A DNA stretch of 52,893 nt from an uncultured Eggerthellaceae bacterium (GCA_910580205.1 CAJTVP010000011.1:1-52893); one strand, 5' to 3'. Shown: positions 24,782 through 33,457, counted from the stretch's first letter. Program-made: numbers and translations. Notes: generated from the letters alone by a model not told the origin.

Positions 24782-25771
24782 GTGGCAGCAAGGCTTCCAA
24801 AATTACCCTTGCTTTTGGGTAAAAAAATATACAAATCAGGGCAAACGCGAGGCGCTGACGACGATGAAATATATCAAAATCGGGTAAGCCGAAATGGCAC
24901 GGCGCTTATAGGTTTAGATATGTGGAGAGAGCTGCTTGATTCCTGCCCTCAGGCCCCCGGCGACTTTTTTGAGAACGGTTATATCGTCTTGATTTCGCCT
25001 TGCGACTATTTTTCATGCGAAAACCCCGATTTGGAACTCAAAGCCATGGGATTGCGGCTTGGGCAGAATAGTTTGGTGTTCTATCAGAGGCGTGCTGATT
25101 GGGATGAGCATAATCCCATGGAGCTCGGGTGGTCAGCGGCCTCGTCGAGAACGGCTCCTCTTGGGGGCGAATATGTGGCAAGGGTCCATGCGACCACTGC
25201 GATTGAAAACGGCGAAAGAGTCGTTCATGGATTCACGACAACTGAGATGAAGGGTGCGGGAATACGATTTTACGAATATGCTCCGATCCGTACTATTCAA
25301 GATTGCAGACTGCAACTGGAGGCGGTCTATTGGCTTTGTGAGAACTCTGAGGAAGCAGCGATCAGATTCGGCATGACGGCTGAAGATGCGGCGAAACGAA
25401 AAGAAGCCGTTTTGGGTGAAGCGAGCCAATCTGGGCTTTTGGATGCCTCTCGATTGAAAAGAGCGCGAATCATAAACGATCAAGGAATTGCAATATGCCC
25501 ATTATGTTTGGAATCATTGGATGCGGGAGGTTTTTACAGCAAAAAGGCTCAAGCCAGAGGACGCGAGAAGTTCGATCTGACGATAACCGAAGTGAATCTC
25601 TTCCACATAGAGGAGTTGCGGCCAGGCGTCTTCAATCATCGACCATACAACCTCGGATGGGGGCATCATCTCTGCAATGTGGTTGTAGGAGACGCTGGCA
25701 TCGATAGCACCGTGCAATGGATGAAAGGCGTTGTTGAGCGCAATATGGAGTACTATGCGACGATGTTTTAG
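24782..25771 (+). CDS. HNH-type type II restriction endonuclease (possibly BstXI-like)
   Basis: The 329-residue product has a C-terminal treble-clef/HNH-like region: CPLC (239-242), HIEEL (275-279), NHRPYNLGWGHHLCN (285-299) with candidate catalytic His and a second Cys. The rest shows no motif I know. Its place tail-to-tail with a DNA methyltransferase (stops overlap by 4 bases) makes it the cognate nuclease. The overall arrangement reminds me of BstXI-family enzymes, from memory only. GTG at 24782 is chosen because GAGG lies six bases upstream; an in-frame ATG at 24758 has no such site. Codon use is AT-richer than in the neighbours, which suggests transfer. Confidence 0.65.
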   Translation: MAARLPKLPLLLGKKIYKSGQTRGADDDEIYQNRVSRNGTALIGLDMWRELLDSCPQAPGDFFENGYIVLISPCDYFSCENPDLELKAMGLRLGQNSLVFYQRRADWDEHNPMELGWSAASSRTAPLGGEYVARVHATTAIENGERVVHGFTTTEMKGAGIRFYEYAPIRTIQDCRLQLEAVYWLCENSEEAAIRFGMTAEDAAKRKEAVLGEASQSGLLDASRLKRARIINDQGIAICPLCLESLDAGGFYSKKAQARGREKFDLTITEVNLFHIEELRPGVFNHRPYNLGWGHHLCNVVVGDAGIDSTVQWMKGVVERNMEYYATMF

Positions 25772-26832
25772 AAGCGCATCGTTTGTATGTCGATGAGCCT
25801 CTGGTCGTAATTGTCTATCTGCAAGCTTTCTTTTTCTTCCAACTCTTCAATCGAATAGAGGATCTTTTCAATCTGATCGCACCATTTATCTTCAATCTCT
25901 ACGGCTATCGTTCTTCGCCCAAGCTTTAAGGCAGCGACGGCGGTAGACCCTGATCCGGCGAAGCAATCCAAGACGATATCATCTCTATATGTTGTCGCGG
26001 CGATGATGTGCTCCAGCATGTCTGTCGGTTTCTCTGCCGGATGTTTCCCCTTGTAAGGGCGCACATTAGGGTATGTCCATATGTCCGTGAATGGTTCAGC
26101 AGCGCCGTTCAAGAAAGGTCTTACAAGATCCCTGTATGGAATCATCGATTCGATCTTTTTTGTGCCCGTAAGAGCATTGACGATGCGTCCATACTGCTCT
26201 TCGCTGGGAACGTTTCTTCCAGCTTCCCAATTGGCCACCGCTCCTCCATGGTTGACCGTGCCGTAGTCACCCGTTAATTCGGTCAATTCTTTCTGTGTCA
26301 AACCGGCTTTCTTTCTGCATTCACGTATATAGTTCGCAAAGGGTTCTCTGAAGATGCTTCCATCTTCAGCGAGCTCCATGAAGATGATGCGCTCGCTGTG
26401 CGCATACCACTGTCGCAAAGACCCCTTGTTCATCTTTTGCTTCCATCCATCAAAGCCGGGGTCGTTGGGTTTTGTCCAAACGATATGGTTGAGGATATTG
26501 AAGTATTTTGAAAAGATCGCCTCCAGTTTCGCCTCCATAGCGCTGGAGCAAAAACACATTATGCAACCAGAATGCTTCAGGATGCGTGACCATTCTTGCG
26601 CTACGGTGTCCATCCATGTGAGGTATTCAGAGTCTTCTTGAAAAAACGTATCCCCATATACATTTTTTTTCTTCGTGGAATGATAAGGAGGGTCAGTCAA
26701 GATGAGCGACACGGAGCGACTCGGTATATCCTTCATCTTTTCGAGGCAGTCGCCTCTCATCAATGCGGAATTCGATGTGAGAAAATCACATATCTTTGCG
26801 TCTGGAAGGCTATCGCAAGCGTAATACTGCAC
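25768..26832 (-). CDS. Beta-class DNA methyltransferase with internal helix-turn-helix
   Basis: This 354-residue amino-methyltransferase has motif IV (DPPY, residues 47-50) before motif I (FAGSGST, 291-297), the order of the beta class that methylates adenine N6 or cytosine N4. Between them, at about 165-222, lies a segment that looks like an XRE-type helix-turn-helix (FANYIRECRKKAGLTQKEL, then VANWEAGRNVPS), in the area of the target-recognition domain. The GTG start follows GGAG by seven bases. It should protect the host from the convergent endonuclease. The internal DNA-binding unit could aid recognition or repress transcription of the cassette. Confidence 0.85.
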   Translation of the reverse strand: MQYYACDSLPDAKICDFLTSNSALMRGDCLEKMKDIPSRSVSLILTDPPYHSTKKKNVYGDTFFQEDSEYLTWMDTVAQEWSRILKHSGCIMCFCSSAMEAKLEAIFSKYFNILNHIVWTKPNDPGFDGWKQKMNKGSLRQWYAHSERIIFMELAEDGSIFREPFANYIRECRKKAGLTQKELTELTGDYGTVNHGGAVANWEAGRNVPSEEQYGRIVNALTGTKKIESMIPYRDLVRPFLNGAAEPFTDIWTYPNVRPYKGKHPAEKPTDMLEHIIAATTYRDDIVLDCFAGSGSTAVAALKLGRRTIAVEIEDKWCDQIEKILYSIEELEEKESLQIDNYDQRLIDIQTMRF

Positions 26833-26884
26833 TCTTGGTCTCCATGCTTCCTATGGTTTCATCAGTCAATATGAAGCTCATCTA

Positions 26885-27079
26885 TCAGATCTCCGATTCA
26901 GCGTGTTCATCTCGCGGGCTCTTTTTCAGAATCAGCGCGTCGTTGTTCGAATCAAGGTAAATATCGAATCTGGTCTCTCCTTTCTTCGCTCCTATGTTCG
27001 CAAGGATCGATTTTGGCATCCTTATGCGCATGTCTTGTTGCAATGCATATGTGTCCAAATATATGAGCTTGTCTGCCAT
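26885..27079 (-). CDS. AbrB/MazE-like small DNA-binding protein
   Basis: This 64-residue protein contains the swapped-hairpin pattern: RIRMPKSILANIGAKKG followed by FDIYLDSNNDALILKK, as in AbrB/SpoVT and MazE-type antitoxins. It ends 52 bases before the methyltransferase start on the same strand, so the two are probably cotranscribed. No toxin gene is next to it. A role as a controller of the restriction-modification cassette is an inference. AAGGAGACC precedes the ATG. Confidence 0.7.
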   Translation of the reverse strand: MADKLIYLDTYALQQDMRIRMPKSILANIGAKKGETRFDIYLDSNNDALILKKSPRDEHAESEI

Positions 27080-27100
27080 CGGTCTCCTTCATTTTCAGAT

Positions 27101-27118
27101 TAGTCTCATTTTAGACTA
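27101..27118. promoter_or_regulatory. Inverted repeat upstream of the AbrB-like gene
   Basis: TAGTCT-CATTTT-AGACTA is a perfect inverted repeat with 6-bp arms and a 6-base centre, 22-39 bases before the start codon of the AbrB-like gene, where an autorepressor operator would lie. Confidence 0.45.
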
Positions 27119-27167
27119 GAAATGAACTGTATTGATCCTGTTTATATCCTTTTTTGGAACGTTCTAT

Positions 27168-27193
27168 ATAAGATTTGAAACATAAGATTTGAA
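27168..27193. repeat. Short tandem direct repeat
   Basis: ATAAGATTTGAA occurs twice (27168-27179 and 27182-27193), 14 bases apart, at the edge between the AT-rich cassette and the GC-rich exporter genes. A GAACGTTC palindrome lies close by at 27157-27164. These may be binding sites or an insertion scar. Confidence 0.4.
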
Positions 27194-27245
27194 CAGCTCG
27201 CCTTGTTTGGGCACACCGCATATCGTCGTGATCCATGATGCTTTT

Positions 27246-27728
27246 CTAAGAGGTACTCCCATGCCCGCTCTTGCGCGCTTGCCGCTTCAGCTTCGCGCGG
27301 CCATAGCGCACCGTTTGCGTGATGGCGGTCACCAGGCAGATCCCGCACGCGATCCCCGCGGCGAAATACAGCGTCGCGGCGCTGTCGATGGCGAATGCGC
27401 TCCAATTCGCGTTCACCGCATCTGACATGGTGTAGAAAAGCCCGCGTCCTGGCACGAGCGGTATGACGGCGATTATGAAGAAGACCGTGGTGGGCACCCG
27501 GAAGAAGCGAGCCATGGCTTCCGCCCATGCGGCTGCGAAGGCGGACGCGATCAAGCATGGCGCGAAGATCTGCCCCATGAGCTGATTCAGGATCCAGTAG
27601 ATCGCCCAGGTGACCAAGCCGCCCAAGGATGCTACCAAGACGTGCTTCGCGCTCACGTTGAAGAAAAGAGCGAAGCCCAAAGCTCCTGCGAAAGCGGTCA
27701 CCAGTTGGATGATGGCGTAGGTTCCCAT
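27246..27728 (-). CDS. yjjB: Threonine/serine exporter family, YjjB-type small subunit
   Basis: This 160-residue hydrophobic protein has about four or five spans, including LVTWAIYWILNQLMGQ and FIIAVIPLVPGRGLFYTM. The VPGRGLFYTM phrase is characteristic of the ThrE_2/YjjB half. With the YjjP protein encoded 3 bases upstream it would form the split ThrE-type transporter; in Actinobacteria the two halves are often fused. Substrates in related systems are threonine, serine or dicarboxylates. Confidence 0.88.
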   Translation of the reverse strand: MGTYAIIQLVTAFAGALGFALFFNVSAKHVLVASLGGLVTWAIYWILNQLMGQIFAPCLIASAFAAAWAEAMARFFRVPTTVFFIIAVIPLVPGRGLFYTMSDAVNANWSAFAIDSAATLYFAAGIACGICLVTAITQTVRYGRAKLKRQARKSGHGSTS

Positions 27729-27731
27729 GGC

Positions 27732-28574
27732 TCACCACACCATCTGCGCGAGCCAGATGGCGCACATGAACCCAAGCGCCAGCGCCACCGCCCAAAGCAG
27801 GCTCTCCACGAACCGCATGACGCCGGAGATGGTGTCGCCGGTGAGCATATCGCGCGTGGCGTTGGTCATGGCCACGCCGGGGATGAGCAGCATGATGTCG
27901 CCGATCATCACCATGTCCGTTGAAATGCCGCCGAACAGCTCCGCTACGGCCATGATCCCCACGCCGCAAAGGAACGCATTGACGAAGTTGAAGATGATCG
28001 TGTTGGGAGTCCACGGGCGCGCATAGCGGATGGACAGGCAGATGAGCACAGCGAATGCGGCGGACACGACGGCGTCCAACAACGTCCCACCGAAGAACAT
28101 GGCGAATGATCCGGCAGACAGGATCCCACCCAAAAGGAATGCTGCGAAGGGGATGGGCTCAGAGCGGATCGCATCCAACCTGCTTCGGATCTCTTCCGGG
28201 TCCATGCGCGCCTCCCGCGCTTCCCGGCAAAGCTCCGTCAACGCTTCCATGCGTCGAAAATCGTTGGACCCTTCGCTCATGACCCGGCGGGTGAGCGTGT
28301 GCTCATAGCCGTTCGGCAGCGTCATGGTGGCGATGATGACGCCCGTGATCACGAAAGCGTTCATCTTGGCTGCGCCGTAGGCGCGTCCGAGCACCGCAAG
28401 CTGCACTTCCACGTGGTGCACGTCCGTGCCGCAAAGGATCATGGCCTCGGCGATGTCCAGCAGACAGGGGAAGGCTTCAAGGGCAGTGATGGGAGAGGCG
28501 TCCTCAGGAGAGGGAAGAGCGCCGAACGGAAGCGGAACGCGGGCCGTCGTCGCGGATGATCCGCTTTCTGCCAT
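27732..28574 (-). CDS. yjjP: Threonine/serine exporter family, YjjP-type large subunit
   Basis: The 280-residue protein has a soluble N-terminal region with LDIAEAMILCGTDVHHVE, typical of ThrE/YjjP, and a C-terminal set of about five spans including LLIPGVAMTNATRDMLTGD, the conserved PG-x3-TN motif. GGTGAGGAGGGAAC precedes the ATG. It is coupled to the YjjB gene and the pair would be a complete exporter. Confidence 0.9.
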   Translation of the reverse strand: MAESGSSATTARVPLPFGALPSPEDASPITALEAFPCLLDIAEAMILCGTDVHHVEVQLAVLGRAYGAAKMNAFVITGVIIATMTLPNGYEHTLTRRVMSEGSNDFRRMEALTELCREAREARMDPEEIRSRLDAIRSEPIPFAAFLLGGILSAGSFAMFFGGTLLDAVVSAAFAVLICLSIRYARPWTPNTIIFNFVNAFLCGVGIMAVAELFGGISTDMVMIGDIMLLIPGVAMTNATRDMLTGDTISGVMRFVESLLWAVALALGFMCAIWLAQMVW

Positions 28575-29077
28575 GTTCCCTCCTCACCTTCCTGGATTTC
28601 GGAGAACATGATGACACAACATGCGGACGAAAGCTGCGCCACTTCGAAGCGCGTCTTCATCACCCGGGGAATCGAATCAGGTTGAATGAAAACAAGGGAA
28701 GCCCCGTAGCGCACCCATCGGGTGCCAATGGTCAACCACGCGAATTGGAAGAGCAGCTTGCGCATCCGCCGCCTTTTCCATGTTCCAGAAGCAGGGATGT
28801 TTTCGCAGATATCTGCGGAGATGTCTAACAATTTGTCCGGACCCCTAGGACGCCCGCCTTTTTCCTCATTGATGTCTAGGCAAACCTCGCAAAATGCAGG
28901 AATTGACGATTTGCGAGGTATATTCAAGATATGATGAAATGAAGCCATAGGATCATCGAAATTGCGAAAAATGCGCAAATCCGTAAGAATGAAATAAGGA
29001 AAATTTGGCATCCATGAATGGAGCACACTGTATTGCGCCTATAATGCTCAATCATCTTCGGATTCAAGGGAGTGTCC
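28575..29077. other. 500-base gap, possible gene remnant and promoter
   Basis: This gap is AT-richer than its flanks. A minus-strand frame (28439-29026) is open here; its N-terminal ~120 codons lie in the gap and include RPRGPDKLLDISADI, which has protein-like composition, but it runs into the antisense of yjjP and I recognise no family. It may be the 5' part of a decayed gene, for example a transposase. A short hairpin (GCACCC/GGGTGC, 28711-28725) lies inside. TATAAT at 29040-29045 is a likely -10 for the ATPase gene at 29078. Confidence 0.3.
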
Positions 29078-30433
29078 ATGCTCAAACGGAAAGCCTATGA
29101 CAAGCTCGTTGCATGGAAGGCGCGACAGACAGCAGATCGTAAAGCTTTGCTCGTCACGGGTGCTCGCCAGATAGGGAAGAGCTATATCGTCAGGCATTTC
29201 GGACAGAGTGAATACGCGTCTTTCGTAGAAGTGAATCTCCTAGAGGATGAACGTGCCAAGCGCACGCTCAGCAACGCCGTTGACACGCAAGACTTCCTCA
29301 ATCGCCTCATGGTGCTCACAGGAGGCGCTTTCATTGATGGGGGAACGCTTGTTTTCATAGATGAGATCCAAGAATCAGCTGACATCATGACCTTCGCGAA
29401 GTTCCTGGTGGAAGATGGCCGTTATGATTTCGTGTTCTCTGGATCCATGCTGGGATCAGCGTTCAAAGGAGTGCGATCGTTCCCGGTGGGATATGTTGAA
29501 GAACTCCAAATGCGCCCCCTCGATTTCGAAGAGTTTTGCTGGTCCATCGGGGTTGCTGAAGAATCGATCCATGCTGTTCGCCAAGGATTTGCAGATGAAG
29601 AACCCATAGCGGACTATCTTCACGAGGCTCTCTCAGAGGATTTTCGTTCCTATATGGTCGTAGGAGGGATGCCCGAAGTGGTCCAGCGCTTCGTCGATGG
29701 TGAAAGAAGCCTTGCCCAAATCAGGCCGCTTCAAGAGGAGCTGAATCGTCAATATGCCTATGACATCTCGAAATACGCTGGATCGCGTGCGCTTCAAGTT
29801 CAGGCGATATTCGATGAGCTGCCTTTGCAACTGGAAGAAGAGAAGGCGAAATTCGTCTTGTCGTCTTTAGGGAATCACGCGCGCTACGACCGCTATGAAA
29901 AAGATTTCGTTTGGCTCGTGAATGCCGGTGTTGCTCTGAAAACGAATCGGATCACGGAACCGAAGCCGCCTTTGCGGAGGACGCAGCGACCTTCTAGCTT
30001 CAAGCTGTATCAATCTGATACGGGAATGCTCTTGACCAGGTTTCCGCAGCGGTTCGCCAGTTCGGTTTACTTGGATGATCGCGTATCCAATGTTGGGGGG
30101 ATCTTCGAGAATGTCATCGCGCAAGAGCTTGTGGCTGCAGGATATACCCCCTTCTATTTCCTCACAAAGAAGCTGGGGGAGGTTGATTTCCTCATCGAAG
30201 GGAATCAAGGCGTCATCGCCTTGGAGGTGAAATCGGGAAGCGACTATCTCACCCATGCTTCGCTTTCCAAGATCATGGAGACTCGTGGTTATGAGATAAC
30301 CCAAGGAATCGTGTTGTGCCGATCGAATTTCAAGAAGAGAGACGGCATCCTATGCGCACCTTGGTATGCCACCCTGTGCCTTCCGGATCTGGCACGATCG
30401 GCTGATATCGCCATCAATGTGAAAGCTGTTTGA
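29078..30433 (+). CDS. AAA_14/DUF4143 ATPase
   Basis: This 451-residue protein has Walker A GARQIGKS (residues 28-35), Walker B TLVFIDEIQE and the FSGSMLG sensor region. A DUF4143 domain follows, ending in a PD-(D/E)XK-like segment (KLGEVDFLIEG then VIALEVKSGS). Proteins of this type are very common in gut anaerobes, often in mobile or accessory regions, and their role is not settled. The ATG at 29078 follows AAGGGAG; a GTG lies two codons earlier. The gene is less GC-rich than housekeeping neighbours. Confidence 0.87.
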   Translation: MLKRKAYDKLVAWKARQTADRKALLVTGARQIGKSYIVRHFGQSEYASFVEVNLLEDERAKRTLSNAVDTQDFLNRLMVLTGGAFIDGGTLVFIDEIQESADIMTFAKFLVEDGRYDFVFSGSMLGSAFKGVRSFPVGYVEELQMRPLDFEEFCWSIGVAEESIHAVRQGFADEEPIADYLHEALSEDFRSYMVVGGMPEVVQRFVDGERSLAQIRPLQEELNRQYAYDISKYAGSRALQVQAIFDELPLQLEEEKAKFVLSSLGNHARYDRYEKDFVWLVNAGVALKTNRITEPKPPLRRTQRPSSFKLYQSDTGMLLTRFPQRFASSVYLDDRVSNVGGIFENVIAQELVAAGYTPFYFLTKKLGEVDFLIEGNQGVIALEVKSGSDYLTHASLSKIMETRGYEITQGIVLCRSNFKKRDGILCAPWYATLCLPDLARSADIAINVKAV

Positions 30434-30460
30434 GTGGTGAGCATGAGATCTGCCTTTCAG

Positions 30461-30488
30461 TTGAAAACATCCTGATTTCCGCTACAAT
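30461..30488 (+). promoter_or_regulatory. Promoter of the MFS-CBS gene
   Basis: TTGAAA (30461-30466) and TACAAT (30483-30488) are 16 bases apart, giving a leader of ~60 bases before the ATG at 30556. Confidence 0.6.
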
Positions 30489-30555
30489 CCCTCATTCAAG
30501 AAAACGCATCGAGCGAATCTTACTTTCGGAACAAGCAAAGAGGGGCGAATCGAAT

Positions 30556-32550
30556 ATGGCGATGGGTGTAGACAGGAAAGACCTGGTCATGGTCGGCGTG
30601 CTTTTGTCCGGCACGCTCTTGGCGGTGTTGAATCAAACGCTGCTCTCGCCGGCGTTGCCGGCCATCATGGGGTCGCTTTCGGTGGATGCCACCACGGTCC
30701 AGTGGCTCACGAGCGGCTACTCTCTGGTGGAGGCGGTGGTCATCCCGCTTTCAGCCTATCTGATCGGACGGTTCTCCACCCGCCAGCTCTTCATCGGGTT
30801 CCTCTGCGTGTTCATGGCGGGTTCTCTGGCGGCGGCCGTGGCGCCGGTGTTCCCCATTCTGTTGCTGGGCCGCATCCTGCAGGCCGTCTGCACGGGCGCC
30901 ATCATGCCCATGGTGTTCACCGTCATCCTGCTCGTGTTCCCGCGTGAGATGCGCGGCACGGCCATGGGCGTCATCGGGCTCATCATCGGCTTCGCGCCCG
31001 CGGTCGGCCCTTCTCTGGCGGGCCTTCTGGTGGATTCGGTGGGGTGGCGGTGGCTTTTCGGCATCGTCACCATCCTGTCCGTGGTGGTCATCGTGCTGGC
31101 CGTCTTCACGCTGCGCAACTATGGGGACTTCAAGCGCACCCGCTTCGACGTGCCCTCCGTCCTCCTCTCCACCTGTGGTCTGGTCTGCTTGCTCTTCGGG
31201 CTCTCCACCTTCGCATCCACGAGCAACCTGCTCTTCACGTTGGGGCTCATCGTCGTGGGCGTGGTCATCATGGTGTTCTACGTGCGCCGTCAGATCAAGC
31301 TGCCCGAACCCATGATCAAGGTGGACATCCTGCGCACGCGCAACTACGCCATCTCCGTCATCGTGATCGTGACGGTGCAGGCCGCGCTCATGGGCACGGG
31401 CGTCATCACGCCCCTTTACATCCAGGGCATCCGCGGGTATTCCGCCACCATGTCCGGCGTGGCCATGCTCCCCGGCGCGGTCATCGGCGCGTTCATGGGC
31501 CTGGTGAGCGGGCGTTTGTTCGACCGCTTCGGCGTGAAGCGCGTGGTCGTCCCCGGCTCGTTCGTGGCGCTGGCAGGCGCAGGGTGTCTGGTGGCGCTCG
31601 GCATCGACACGGAGTTCATGTTCATCATGCTGGCCTACACGGTGCTCACGGTCGGCCTCCAGTTCACCATGACGCCGCTCAACACCTGGGGCGTGAACTC
31701 CCTTGACAACGCGGTGCTCCAGCACGCCCAAGGCGTCTCGAACACGTTGAACCAAGTGGCGGCCAGCGTGGGCACGGCGCTGCTCGTCTCCATCTCCGCC
31801 CTCTCAGCGCAGATCGCGCCGGATGCGGCGCCGCTTGAACAGGCGTATCTGGGCTACCACATGGCGTTCACCACCACGGCCATCCTCATGGTGGTCGCTG
31901 TGCTGGTGATCCTCTTCTTCGTCAACGACAAGCGCAAAGCGGCGAAGGCGGCGGGAGAGGAGGCGGCTGCGGCAGACGAGGGGCTTGCGGATTACGCCGC
32001 CGGCTTCGACGGCGTCACCGTGGATGCCCGCGGAAGCGAGACCACCGGCCAGATCAGCGGGGATGTGGCCTCCATGACCGCCCGTGACGCCATGAACCGC
32101 GCACCGGTCACCGCGAAGGCGGACATGCCCATGCGGGAGGTCATCCGCCTCATGTCGCACACCGACCAAAGCGGCCTCCCCATCGTGGACGAGACGGGCG
32201 CGCTCGTGGGCTTCATCTCCGATGGAGACGTGGCGAACTACCTGGGCCGCCATGACATCTCGGTGATCGACGCAACGCTGAACCTGTACCGGTTCGTGGA
32301 TGATTCGCCAGTGCAGACGCGCCTGTTGGAGCTGCTCGACTTGAACGTCATGGGCATCGCCACCAAGAAGGTGATCTCCGTGCAGGCGGATCTCCCGCTG
32401 GATGACGCATGCCGCGTGCTCGCGGAGCGCCGCATCAAGAAAGTGCCGGTGGTGGATGGAGAAGGGGCGCTGGTGGGATCGCTCTCACGGCGCGACATCA
32501 TGCGCCAGCTGGCGGAGATCGTGGAGCAGCTGGACCCAGCGAAAGCGTGA
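30556..32550 (+). CDS. DHA2-type MFS transporter fused to two CBS domains
   Basis: The 665-residue protein begins with an EmrB/QacA-like MFS unit of about 14 spans (LSGTLLAVLNQTLLSPALPAI; LLLGRILQAVCTGAIMPM as motif C region; WRWLFGIVTIL). After a ~50-residue Ala/Glu-rich cytoplasmic linker comes a tandem CBS pair (about 520-655), with APVTAKADMPMREVIRLM, LPIVDETGALVGFISDGD, VISVQADLPLDDACRVL and VPVVDGEGALVGSLSRRDIM. CBS pairs bind adenine nucleotides, so export may be gated by energy state (inference). The ATG at 30556 has GAGGGG upstream; translation from 30430 would add 42 residues without membrane-protein character. Confidence 0.88.
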   Translation: MAMGVDRKDLVMVGVLLSGTLLAVLNQTLLSPALPAIMGSLSVDATTVQWLTSGYSLVEAVVIPLSAYLIGRFSTRQLFIGFLCVFMAGSLAAAVAPVFPILLLGRILQAVCTGAIMPMVFTVILLVFPREMRGTAMGVIGLIIGFAPAVGPSLAGLLVDSVGWRWLFGIVTILSVVVIVLAVFTLRNYGDFKRTRFDVPSVLLSTCGLVCLLFGLSTFASTSNLLFTLGLIVVGVVIMVFYVRRQIKLPEPMIKVDILRTRNYAISVIVIVTVQAALMGTGVITPLYIQGIRGYSATMSGVAMLPGAVIGAFMGLVSGRLFDRFGVKRVVVPGSFVALAGAGCLVALGIDTEFMFIMLAYTVLTVGLQFTMTPLNTWGVNSLDNAVLQHAQGVSNTLNQVAASVGTALLVSISALSAQIAPDAAPLEQAYLGYHMAFTTTAILMVVAVLVILFFVNDKRKAAKAAGEEAAAADEGLADYAAGFDGVTVDARGSETTGQISGDVASMTARDAMNRAPVTAKADMPMREVIRLMSHTDQSGLPIVDETGALVGFISDGDVANYLGRHDISVIDATLNLYRFVDDSPVQTRLLELLDLNVMGIATKKVISVQADLPLDDACRVLAERRIKKVPVVDGEGALVGSLSRRDIMRQLAEIVEQLDPAKA

Positions 32551-32601
32551 GGTCAACAGCCGCGAGCACTTGCTCAGGCGCGCTGGAAGCGTGAGGTCAA
32601 C
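32543..32601. repeat. 15-bp direct repeat between MFS-CBS and mazG
   Basis: AAGCGTGAGGTCAAC occurs exactly at 32543-32557 and 32587-32601. The first copy spans the MFS-CBS stop codon and the second spans the mazG stop codon. It looks like a local duplication at the convergent gene ends. Confidence 0.7.
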
Positions 32602-33457
32602 GGACCTTCGCTTCCTGCCAGAGCGCCTCTTGCTCGTCCAATGTGAGATCCGCCAGCGCAGCTCCTTCAGCGAACGCGGCATCTTCCATGGACTCCCAGC
32701 GTTCACGGAACTTGCGGCAGGTGCTCCGAAGCGCATTCTCCGCGTTGATGCCCATCTTCCTCGCCACGTTCACCAGTGAGAAGAGGACATCCCCCAGCTC
32801 CTCTTCCACTGCATCCGCGCCAGGTGCGGCATGGAGCACCTTGCCAGCATCATCTTTTTCAGCGGCGGCGTAGGCTTCTTTCAGCTCCGCCGTCTCCTCT
32901 TCCACTTTGCCCCACACATCATCCACGCTCTCCCAGTCGAATCCCGCCGCAGCTGCTTTGCGCGATATCTTCTGAGCCTGGGTGAGCGCCGGCAGCCCGG
33001 ACGGGACGCTTTCCAGCACGCGTTCCGGACCCGCACCCTCCGCTTCGCCCTGATCGCTCACGCCTTCTTTTTCGGCCAGCTTGATCTTGTCCCAGAGCGT
33101 GATGACCTCATTCGCGCTGCCCGCCGCAGCATCGCCGAACACGTGCGGGTGACGGCGGATCATCTTCGCGTTCACATCCGCGCACACGTCATCTATGGTG
33201 AACTCCCCGGCGTCCACGGCGATCTGGCTTTGGAGGACCACTTGCAGAAGCACGTCTCCCAGCTCTTCGCGCAGATGGGCCACGTCATCACTTTCGATGG
33301 CATCCACCGCTTCGTAGGCCTCTTCGATCATGTTGGGCGCGATGGAGCGGTGCGTCTGCTCCTTGTCCCACGGGCAGCCATCCGGCGCGCGCAAACGCGC
33401 GATCGTGGCGACGAATTCATCGAAGGCGGGGTGGTCGTGGGGTGAGGCCATGGTCAT
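32597..33457 (-). CDS. mazG: Nucleoside triphosphate pyrophosphohydrolase MazG
   Basis: MazG hydrolyses (d)NTPs to monophosphate and pyrophosphate. The 286-residue protein has both MazG domains: the first with CPWDKEQTHRSIAPNMIEEAYEAVDAI and REELGDVLLQVV, the second with DWESVDDVWGKVEEETAEL and EEELGDVLFSLVN. The E-x2-E-E/E-x2-D metal pattern is intact in both. An acidic insert separates them. Two adjacent ATGs (33457, 33451) follow AAAGGAG; the first is given. It converges on the MFS-CBS gene. Confidence 0.93.
   Translation of the reverse strand: MTMASPHDHPAFDEFVATIARLRAPDGCPWDKEQTHRSIAPNMIEEAYEAVDAIESDDVAHLREELGDVLLQVVLQSQIAVDAGEFTIDDVCADVNAKMIRRHPHVFGDAAAGSANEVITLWDKIKLAEKEGVSDQGEAEGAGPERVLESVPSGLPALTQAQKISRKAAAAGFDWESVDDVWGKVEEETAELKEAYAAAEKDDAGKVLHAAPGADAVEEELGDVLFSLVNVARKMGINAENALRSTCRKFRERWESMEDAAFAEGAALADLTLDEQEALWQEAKVR

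Noticed and set aside
27142..28014. Minus-strand frame of 290 codons across yjjB and yjjP
   Set aside because: It overlaps two recognisable exporter genes in another frame and has His/Arg-rich shadow composition.
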